Assembly: GCA_950295325.1 (NCBI GenBank)
Contig: OX485807.1
Location: forward strand, 36,488,440-36,552,439
DNA from: Polytrichum commune
Lineage: Eukaryota; Streptophyta; Polytrichopsida; Polytrichales; Polytrichaceae
Direction: 5' to 3'
DNA length: 64,000 nt
Below are positions 55,861 through 64,000 of this stretch, one piece after another (the first letter of the stretch is position 1; each line of letters opens with the position of its first letter). Under the pieces are notes generated by a model. That model had not been told where the DNA came from. It did not search any database and worked only from the letters and a program-made list of their open reading frames with translations. The position numbers and the translations under genes are program-made.

Positions 55861-58132
55861 GTTAGCACCCCAATTTGGAATAGCGCTCTTGGCCCTAGGG
55901 AAACACGTCCTCACACCTAGGCATGGCAAATTTTGGGAAGTTAGAGGTAAATCCCCGCTTGGGGGTTAGGGAAACAAGGGTCACCCACATGTCAATATAT
56001 ACATGAAGTGGAATATAATCACACACAACATTCAAGGATTGAACGATCCAGAAAGTATAGCCAAAGAAAGGTGTTTCATTAACTCATTCACATCAAGGGC
56101 AGATGTGTATATGTTTCAAGAACATAAATTAAAGGAAAAAACTTTAGACGACTTATGAAGTGGGCTCATGCATGGATACGCAAGTTGGATCTTGAAAGCC
56201 GCACCAGGTGAAAGGAGTTGGTTTAATCCAAATGCGGCAAGAAAAGGGAGGGGGTTGGGATTTTACTTGCCCATGAGTATGCAAGATTTGTTACAGATCA
56301 CGGGGCACTATACGATAATAGGGTATATGGATTAAACTTGAATGTGTGGAGGGAGGTAATTTAGGCTTAGCTTGCATTTACATGCCTAACATCCCCACCG
56401 AACGGAGACACCTATGGCACATTATGGTAGACGTATTGCCCAAGGACTATGAGTGGATTATCGGAGGGGACTTTAACATGACTGAGAGAGTGCAAGATAA
56501 ATCCAATGGTTGTGGGAGAGCCATTAGTGATCTAGAAAGATACACTTGGAATGAGTTGCTTAATGCCTTTCAAATTAAGTACTCATTTATTCATCAGGGG
56601 TGATTCAGATTCTCTTGGAACAATGAACAAAAAGGACATGCACGAAGACTTGCTAGACTAGATAGGTTCTACACACCAGTGCATAATAAGTTGATATTAA
56701 AGCACTCAACATACTTTATCCATGGCTATTCAGTGGGATCGGACCACTCACCAGTCCAAATGGAACTATGCATAGGGGAAGGTGAAGTCAGGAAGTCGGC
56801 CTTTAAATGGAACGTTGAACATCTTAAAGGGGAAACCAGAACAAAGCTGAGAGATAAATGGGATAGCCTGCCGAAGGATGCGTCATTTTTCTATAAGCTT
56901 AGACACATTAGTAGGTACTTTAGACAACTTAGTAAACAAAAGGCAAAAGAGCATCGTTGGGAGGAATTGAGCGCGCGGGCCAAGTTGGAGGTTGTGACGG
57001 CTAGCCTACACAATGATATCTACAACGCCGAAAAACAAGGGGAGGTGAATCAATACAAGATTATCTTAGAGGATATAAAAACGAGAAAAACTAGAAGTGC
57101 AACCATGAGGTCCGAAGTCAAATGGCAAAAGGTGGGCGACAAATGTTTTGCAAAATTTTTGAGATCGGTACGGCAAAAAAAACACACAATCAATTATCTC
57201 AGAACTACAGGATAATAAGGGTAGACACTTTACCAAAAGAGAGGATTTAGAAAAGACATGCCTAGAATTATATAGGAATTTGTATCAACATAAGGAAATA
57301 TCATAATACGCGCTTAGAGAAGTACTTGAGGATATCTCATTATCATTCACAACCTCCATGAATGAAGCTCTGTCACGGGAATTAACAGAGAAAGAGCTCT
57401 CCTCCGCTATTTCTCCATGGCTAAAGGCAAAGCGCCCGGGTATGATGGAATTCCTATGGAATTCTTTCAACGATATTGGCCTACCATTGGCCGTGACTTT
57501 CTTCAAATGCTTAGTAAGGGGTTGGAGAATGGGGTTTTGCATGAAGGGGTCATCAAAGGGCTTATAAGCCTAATCCCAAAAGAGGGTGACCTCAAAGATC
57601 TTAACTATTGGAGGCCAATTACCCTCTTAACCTCTAGCTATAAAGTTTTTGCCAAAACTTTGCAACTCAAGTTACAACTCATACAACGGGATGTGATTAG
57701 TCTAGAGCAAACAACCTTCTTCCCACTCAAGTTTATTTTGGATAACATGCATAGTCCTAACCTAGGATTCCTTGCATTGGGCAAAAATGACTAAACAACC
57801 CACGGTTTTTTATAACTAGACTTTTCCAAAGCCTATGACAAGGTTTCGTGGAGGTTGTTGTTTAGCACAATGCAGAGGATGAACATTAGTGACAAATTCA
57901 TAAATTGGGTCAAACTATTTTTTTAGAACGTTTTGGTTGTAGTCAACCTTAATGAAAGTCTTGGTAACAGTTTCAAAGTAAAAAGAGGGGTGAGACAAGG
58001 GTGCCCTCTTGCACTTTACCTATTCCTTATTGTCGGGGAGGTGCTCACACACATAAAAAAAAAACAGTCGCTGAAGGGAGACTGAAGGGGATTTCATTAC
58101 CAGGTGGAAACAAACAACAAAGCATCTCACAA

Positions 58133-58144
58133 TACGCAGGCAAT
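58133..58144 (+). other. Mutated LINE catalytic box (YAGN)
   Basis: TAC GCA GGC AAT encodes YAGN where active LINEs have F/YADD. Both metal-binding Asp codons are changed. Confidence 0.8.
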
Positions 58145-59867
58145 TCATCGTTTATGATTAGAAGGGAGAAATGATATGTTGATGAGCTGGTGCGCATACT
58201 TAAAGTCTTCAACGTGGCCTTTGGCATGGAGATTAATTGGGAGAAGTCATGCGCATACTGGTTCGATAAATACACTCACAAACCGGAATGACTTAATGGA
58301 TACAATTTTCAATGGGCAAAGGACGGAGACCTCTCAAAATTACTAGGTACCCCCTTTGGGTTGAACCTGAATATACAGGATGTGGACAAATTTCTTTACA
58401 AAAAAATCGCTAAGAAATTAGATTACTGTAGTACCATGAAACTCTCACTAGCAGGGAGAGCAGTAATATGTAATCAAGTGTTACTCTCTACTCTTTGGTT
58501 CTTTATTGCGGTGTGGGGTGGATCAAACAAGATCTTAAGTAAATTTAGAGTGCAGTCCATAACTACCTATGGTTTGGAAAGGAGCAACTTACCCGCACTA
58601 GAGTAAGCTGGAGAGTATGTTGTCTAAAGAAAAAACAAGGTGGGCTAGGTCTAGTAGACCCATATGCAACCAAGACTAGCTTCCTTTGTAAGTGGATAGT
58701 AAAAGCAATGGAGCCGGGTGAATCTAACCTCCAAATTATGCTTAGGTATAAATTGGCGAGGTTCAACCCGCATAAAGGACGTAGCTGGGGAGTTAGTCTG
58801 GATTGGTTTACTAGCAAACTTCACCAAGGATCCCCGGGATCTAAGATTTGGGGCCACAAAAGCAAAGCATGAAAGGTTATGGTTAAAGGGGTTTACCAAA
58901 TCCCGCCACGAACATGGATGGAATTACTACATTCTAACATTTGGTGGTCGGACGGGGTGGAACTTCTTAATAAGGGTTTTGCCTACGCTAAAGGCCTCCA
59001 CCTCTACCGCAAAGGAATCCGATATGTTGATGACATTTGGGACAGTACACAACATAACTTTCTTACATGGGAGAGGGCACAAGAGAAATTCAACCTTACT
59101 AACACGGAGCTAGGAGATTGGGAAGAGGTAATTAGTAAGATTTCCAGACAATGGCTTGGGTTTTACGTGGGTGAGGTAGAAGACCCGGCGTTTGTATTTA
59201 GATGCGACACGGAATTTTCACCCGAATGTTTTCAATGGTATAATCTTACGTTGCCCGTTCCAATCCAATGTTTTGCAATTGGCACCCTGTGAGGCCAAAC
59301 CCACCACCCTTAAGCGTCCTAGTCCGGGTGATGTTTTTGAGAATCACATGTATTCTACTAAAACTTGTAGTAGTATGAAATGTAACTTCCGTATCCGGGG
59401 ACACCCACCTTGTTTAAAGTCATGATGCTTTATTAATGCTAGACTCATGAATAGATGTAGCGTGGGCCTTCTCAAGAGTCCAACCCGCGGCCATAGCTAC
59501 ACATGCCCTTAAGGACATTCCTCTCGCCTCTTTAGTCTCGATTTTCCTTGTCTCAACATTGCGAGAATCCTTCACACTTTCCATCAACTCGTGTACTCAG
59601 TTTATTTCCTAGTGTGGGTACAAGCGTTAAAAAAACGCTATTCTCTATTTTCACAATCCTCACTTCGTGTTCTACTATCTTGCTAACGACTATTTATCTA
59701 AAGTAACATTAAGTAACAACTCAATCAACTAACTACCATTTAGTCCGACATAGCACTACGGCTTTCCCCCTTAATTATCTACCCAAGTCACTAAAGGCCT
59801 AGCATTAAGCCTTGAATCTGCCTCACTAAGTCCCCTTACAAGTGTCGGCCGACTAAACTTATTAACC

Positions 59868-60190
59868 GGCAGCCCAAACAGTAGCTGCAGCTGCTCCCAC
59901 AATGTAACCAGCAGCCCAACAGTAGCAACCAGCAGCCCACAGTAGTAACCAGCAACCCAACAATAGTAACCAACAGCCCCACAGTAGCTGCAACTGCTTC
60001 CACAATGCAACCAGCAGCCCAACAGTAACAACCAGCAGCCCCATAGTAGTTGCAGCTGCTTCCACAATGTAACCAACAGCCCAACAGTAGCTGCAACTGC
60101 CTCCACAATGTAACCAGCAGCCCAACAGTAGCAACCAACAAGCCCACAATAGCTGTAGCTGCTTCCACAATATAACCAGCAGCCCAACCC
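59868..60190. repeat. Minisatellite in the solo LTR
   Basis: Two modules of about 20 bp alternate irregularly: AACCAGCAGCCCAACAGTAG and CTGCAACTGCTTCCACAATG. The long minus-strand frames across it (59771-60187 and others) are repeat artefacts. Confidence 0.85.
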
Positions 60191-60349
60191 GGCAGTTGCC
60201 TAATAGCCTTGCAACCTTAATAATCTAATTCTCTGGCTCCTTCTAATCAATTCTATATTTTAAACTACCCCTAATCCAATCTATCCTCTAAGTTCTCCTA
60301 CTCAAATCTATTCTCTAATTTCCCCCTAATCAAATCTATTCTCTAACAC

Positions 60350-60500
60350 ACTACACCACACACACACTCCCACATACACTCTCACACCCACACCTCTAAG
60401 AGGGAGGGAGAGAATGAGAGAGAGAATGATTTTGAAGAAGAGAGGAAGAAAAGGTAAAGAGAGGGAACTTAAGGAGAAGAGAGGATAAGGGAGGAAGAGG
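60350..60500. repeat. CA-rich and GA-rich simple sequence
   Basis: CACACACAC and related words at about 60350-60400 are followed by a purine-rich GAGAGAGAAT block to about 60500. Confidence 0.8.
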
Positions 60501-61775
60501 AGAGAAAGGGCATCCAATCACAACCCCTTAAACCTTCTCCCCCTTAGTAGGACCTCATCCTCTCCGCTAACCCTTCAACCCTTAAACCAACAAGAACACA
60601 TTCTAATTCAAACAATTAAATCAAAGGCACTTTCCCTTGCCTCATCAAGCACTACACCTCTAATCAAAACACTCCCTAATGTCACTAAGCTTCTAATTCA
60701 CCACACAAAATGGCTTAAGGCCTAAACATAATTCCACACCAAGCCTCACTCTTTTTATACTTTTGATTGTTTCAATAACACTCCAATTGCACTTCTAATT
60801 GAATTCTAAACATAAAACAAATATAAGCACTCATTTTGGGCTCATACACCCACTCACGTTGCCAAAGGGAATGGGAACACCCAGTGGGGGAGTTGGCGGG
60901 CTTCTTTCATAAGGTCAAAATTACTCATACTAATAGAGGCCTCAAAAAGGAAGAGGTAAGAGAAGAAATTATTTTCTTCTACGGCAAGATGGCCTCCCTT
61001 GGCTGGGATCCGGACCGGTGGTGATGGATTGACGAAGGGAGGTTTCTTGACTACAACACTAAGGATGGCCGCAATGCCATCATTAATAGGAATCCAAGAA
61101 CCACTCGCGTGGCAGACAAATGGCAAGGCTACCTTCCAGGCAACTATAGGTTCTACTAGTCACAAGTATGGGATTCACTCAGGTTTGGAAAAGAAGTCGC
61201 GTTTATGTGGTCAATTTGGCACAAAGCGGGTGGTTAATGAGTGGAGGGCCCGCATTGCACCGGTATCAATTTCTAAACAATGCATTTTTTGCCTCCTTAA
61301 TACGAGCGAGTTGGTTAAACATAAGTTTTGGCATTGCATCCAAGTCAGAAGGGCATGGAGATGGGCCACGTTCATCATGCATGAACTTTGTGGCATTAGA
61401 ACATGTAACTATGACTGCTTCAACTGGAAGCAAACTTTGTTTGGAGAAAGGATTCCTAACAAATACGGCAAGATGATCAAAGTTTGGCATCTCCTCAGAG
61501 GCATTACACTTTGGACCATCTGGATTGAGTGTAATTACAAAGTGTTCAACCACGAACATTGGCATGAATCTAAAGTTAAGCAATGGATTTGGGACGAGTT
61601 GATCATTTATGCCAAGGTGGCTTGGAAAAGAGTGCTTGAACAATTAAGATTAGCAACTTCTCGGCGATGGCTATGCTACAAGGCTTTGACAAGACGTGGG
61701 GTGCTAGGAGCGTCCTTTGTAGGAGACATAATTTGCACATTGAGTGGAATTGGAAGAGAAGGATTAGATAGCTAG

Positions 61776-62040
61776 GTTGTTAAGCCCGCTTGTGGGCCTT
61801 GTCACGGTGTTTTGGGGGATGTCCTTGGCCGGTGGGGTGGGTGTGGTCCTTGGCTTGGTGATGTCGGTGGGTTGTCCATGGTGGTGAGTGGTTGGTTGTC
61901 TTTTGTAACGTGGTGGTGTCTTGCGCCCAAGGGGCCCTGCCTCCCCTCGGTGAGGGCACGTTCTTTTCTTGGTTTTAATTCATTCTGGCATTGGCCGCGT
62001 TGGCCTTCTATCTATAAATAAATATAATTTAAAAAAAGGT
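61776..62040 (+). other. LINE 3' UTR and A-rich end
   Basis: CCTCCCCTCGGTGAGGGCAC ... GTTGGCCTTCTATCTATAAATAAA, with a short A run at 62031-62037. It is the reference for the four truncated tails at 7613, 43616, 44794 and 50781. Confidence 0.8.
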
Positions 62041-62763
62041 CATGAAAACAATTAAATGATACCATCTCAACCCTTCTCATGTCATATGTTAACATGGTAG
62101 TGATCCTAAACATACTGCAAAATAGTCAAGCAATGGTTGTCAATGCAAAATTTTGATGTGTTTTCTTGTCTCTCTCAATCACTTGACCTAAATCCAATGT
62201 GAACATGTGTGGGCATGGAAATGAAATGAATGTCCAATACCAACCAAAGGAATCTTCAATTATAGTAGTGTGTGCAAGTTGCTTTCCATTTCATCATTCT
62301 TGAGCAATGTCCAAAGACTTTCATCATAGTATGCCCAATTGTATCCCAAATGTTTTAGCTTCTAAAGGAGGTTAAACAACTTATTGAAATATAGGTAGAT
62401 GTAGGTTACAAACTAAGTCAATGTTTATAGTTTTCTCTCAAATCATTGTTTCTCCATGTGTAGTTTTTGCAATAGACATGAGACTTTAAAAATGATCTAC
62501 TATGACTGTTCACTTACATAAGTGAAGGTTTGTATATTCTCATTTTTATTTGCTTGTCAATGTTGTCATTGTGTGTGAAAATTGATGTCGTGAGTCACTG
62601 ACTCAATTTTGAAAGTTAGTGTAGTTAATACCAAACCTTCCAAATTCTTATTCAAGAATTCATAGTGAACCCTATCATAACGCAATCTCTTTTATTCATG
62701 CTAGCAATAGTGGGAATTTTAAAATTTAGGCTAAGGCTTACTTGGCCCCACCTTGCCCTCTTA
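62041..62763. other. Intergenic, nothing recognised
   Basis: AT-rich, with no supported gene. Confidence 0.4.
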
Positions 62764-63347
62764 GTGGGACTAGATATCATGCTACCGTGTGTGGGCCCCG
62801 CTTGCCAAACCATGACCCCATCCTATTCGAATTCTTGGATCCCAAGTGAAAACTAATGCATGCCCTGCCCGACTTCAAAAAAACAATATCCCTTGCATTC
62901 TTGAAGAATTAATTATGATATAAGAACTAATTAAATCTAAATGATTTCAAGTAAGCAGATTTTAGATGTACTTAGGCTTAATTACTTTGATTAGCATATT
63001 TTTTGATATAATTAGGCTTAGTTAGGTTCATTACGTTCAATTAGGCTTTATACACTTAATTATATTTAATCATACTAAATTAGTTTGAATGTGTATGAAT
63101 ATATTAGTGTAAGCAGAAGGGATAAACTAATATATTATAAAATTGATAAACTAAACATAGAAAAATAATATAAGCACATCAAATCTCATATCATAATTAA
63201 TTCTTCAAGAATGCAAGGGCAATTTTCTCTTGAGGTCAAGTGGGGCGGGCATCAATTTTTGGTCGAGTTCCAAAAAAATCGAAAAAGATGGGGTCATGGC
63301 TTGGCAGAGCAGGGCCCATGCAATTTGGCATGACCTCTAGCCCCAAC
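62764..63347. mobile_element. Foldback element, copy 3 (584 bp, internally deleted)
   Basis: The ends GTGGGACTAGATATCATGC and GCATGACCTCTAGCCCCAAC are inverted and continue inward through GGGGTCATGG-type and CTTGCATTCTTGAAG blocks. They match the ends of copy 1 (28357-29566). The loop is AT-rich. CCCTCTTA occurs just outside both ends. Confidence 0.8.
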
Positions 63348-63366
63348 CTCTTTGTTCCCTCTTAAT

Positions 63367-64000
63367 ACACAATCTTCTTCTATGGGAGACTCTTAATCAT
63401 ATCACATCTCTTCCTTGTCACCCTTTATTTAGCTTCTTACTTAACATTTAACCAAGAGATGAGGTGGATGTCCAAGTTAGCTAAAGGTGCATGCAAAGTC
63501 CTTCAAGGAATAGCTTGAGAAGTTAACCATGTTTAAACCTTCAATTGTCTTCAAGCTACCTTAGAAAAGTAACCCTTCACTACAATCGCTATGGGTTGGC
63601 AACCCTTATGTTGGTTTTGTTTCCTAACACCTATTGAAGGGGTAATAATAAACTTACATGCCCCACTATAGGTTGGTTGCTAATTTATCCCAATTCAAGC
63701 TCACTACACCTCTTATGATATTTAGTGTCACATGCGTAATAGTGTCACTTACCCTAAGATTGAGGCGTATGCTAGGTTTCATTGACGATAGACAATTTCA
63801 CATAAGTGTCATTTCATGTCACTTGGTGTTCAAGTGCGCTTACTAATATCTTGGCATGAGTTTGTTCAATAGTGTTATGACTATGTTACACAATGGTCTA
63901 CAAGTTGAGTAAAGTGTACACAAATGACACTTGCCATTAGGATACTCAAGAATATCTTCCTCTTGCATGCTAAAATGTAAACACATGACACTTGCCATTC
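63367..64000. repeat. Dispersed repeat, copy 2 (runs off window)
   Basis: Nearly identical to 35021-35654 and directly adjacent to foldback copy 3. Non-coding in both copies. Confidence 0.85.

Larger units (their letters stand above)
59288..60846 (-). mobile_element. Probable solo LTR (1.56 kb) inserted in LINE ORF2
   Basis: The minus strand begins TATGAGCCCAAAATGAG and ends GACGCTTAAGGGTGGTGGG...GCCTCACA. It is flanked by CACCC on both sides (59283-59287 and 60847-60851). Removing it with one CACCC rejoins the LINE frame (FAIG then THSRCQRE). It shares both ends and the ATAAAAAGAGTGAG context with 19477-22892. It has no internal coding region, so it is a solo LTR, probably Gypsy-like. The outermost bases are ambiguous because CACCC overlaps the ACA end. 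Confidence 0.75.
56003..61775 (+). pseudogene. LINE ORF2 remnant: endonuclease, reverse transcriptase, zf-RVT
   Basis: It begins MKWNIITHNIQGLN at 56003. Endonuclease motifs are NIQGLN, FQEHK, GGDFNM (about 56466) and SDHSPV (about 56739). Reverse-transcriptase motifs are KAPGYDGIPMEFF, LIPKEGDLKDLNYWRPITLL, DFSKAYDKVSW and RGVRQGCPL. The catalytic YADD is changed to YAGN (58133-58144). After the LTR insertion the C-terminal part resumes (60863 on), with a zf-RVT-type finger CIFC...HKFWHC near 61280-61338 and a final open frame to 61775. It would normally nick target DNA and copy LINE RNA. Stops, frameshifts and the altered catalytic box make it dead. Confidence 0.85.
53390..62040 (+). mobile_element. 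Near full-length L1-type LINE, inactive
   Basis: The order is ORF1 (RNA-binding, zinc knuckle), ORF2 (endonuclease, reverse transcriptase, C-terminal zf-RVT), then a 3' UTR that matches four truncated tails elsewhere in the window. It is interrupted by a 1.56-kb LTR at 59288-60846. A G17 run lies at 53479-53495. Confidence 0.85.

Noticed and set aside
59771-60187. 138-codon minus frame rich in GCWLLLLGCW
   Set aside because: Minisatellite translation within the solo LTR.
62756-63362. CCCTCTTA as an 8-bp target duplication of foldback copy 3
   Set aside because: The right copy lies 8 bases beyond the inverted end and no equivalent duplication was found at copies 1 and 2, so chance is possible.

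Overview
This is nuclear DNA of a land plant. The evidence is spliced leucine-rich-repeat (LRR) genes with plant-type LxGxIP repeats and GT-AG introns, together with degenerate plant-type transposable elements of nearly every major class: Copia and probable Gypsy LTR elements, L1-type LINEs, CACTA, MULE, hAT, foldback elements and tRNA-like SINEs. There is no prokaryotic gene organisation, CRISPR array or rRNA. The low gene density, intron-bearing MULE remnant and Tc1-like transposase remnant would suit a large repeat-rich genome (fern, lycophyte or gymnosperm), but that is inference and the species is not identifiable from the sequence alone.

The host genes are three paralogous LRR genes, all on the minus strand: A (1876-4754), B (8434-10918) and C (39211-41800). 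A 3' stub of a fourth, D, lies at 51043-51137. Each intact gene has four coding exons with matching exon lengths (192, 892 or 889, 285 and 614 nt). The predicted products are 660, 659 and 660 residues: a signal peptide, a Cys-paired N-cap, about twenty LRRs and a Cys C-cap, then a stop with no membrane segment and no kinase. They read as secreted ectodomain-only LRR proteins. The tandem pair A-B has been duplicated as C-D. The A block (about 1876-8530) aligns with the C block (about 39211-51137), and the C block has since gained a 5.2-kb Copia element, a 179-bp LINE tail and a 37-bp LINE tail, each flanked by target-site duplications where the A block still shows the empty site. Gene A is itself a mosaic of C-like and B-like sequence.

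Layout: 1-1875, the 5' part of an open Copia element on the minus strand, inserted at the stop codon of gene A. 1876-11300, genes A and B with duplicated flanks. 11958-13860, an hAT remnant between long inverted repeats. 15200-19140, a broken multi-exon MULE with a SWIM-type finger, split by a 613-bp inverted-repeat element. 19477-22892, a very long LTR-like element. 22900-27260, decayed sequence, tandem repeats, a 44-bp perfect palindrome, AT-rich simple sequence and a SINE-like unit. 28357-29566 and 31500-32720, two foldback elements of one family. 33756-34553, another terminal-inverted-repeat element. 34890-35690, a dispersed repeat. 35700-39080, unexplained AT-rich sequence with two adjacent palindromes. 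39083-51137, gene C, its flank, the Copia element (with a CACTA element nested in its reverse transcriptase) and stub D. 52391-53120, a Tc1/mariner remnant. 53390-62040, a near full-length but dead L1-type LINE carrying a 1.56-kb probable solo LTR. 62764-63347, a third foldback element. 63367-64000, a second copy of the dispersed repeat.

The transposable elements form a readable insertion history. The LRR array is the only part that looks like functional host coding sequence. The open Copia gag-protease reading frame at the left edge is the only transposon gene here that looks undamaged.
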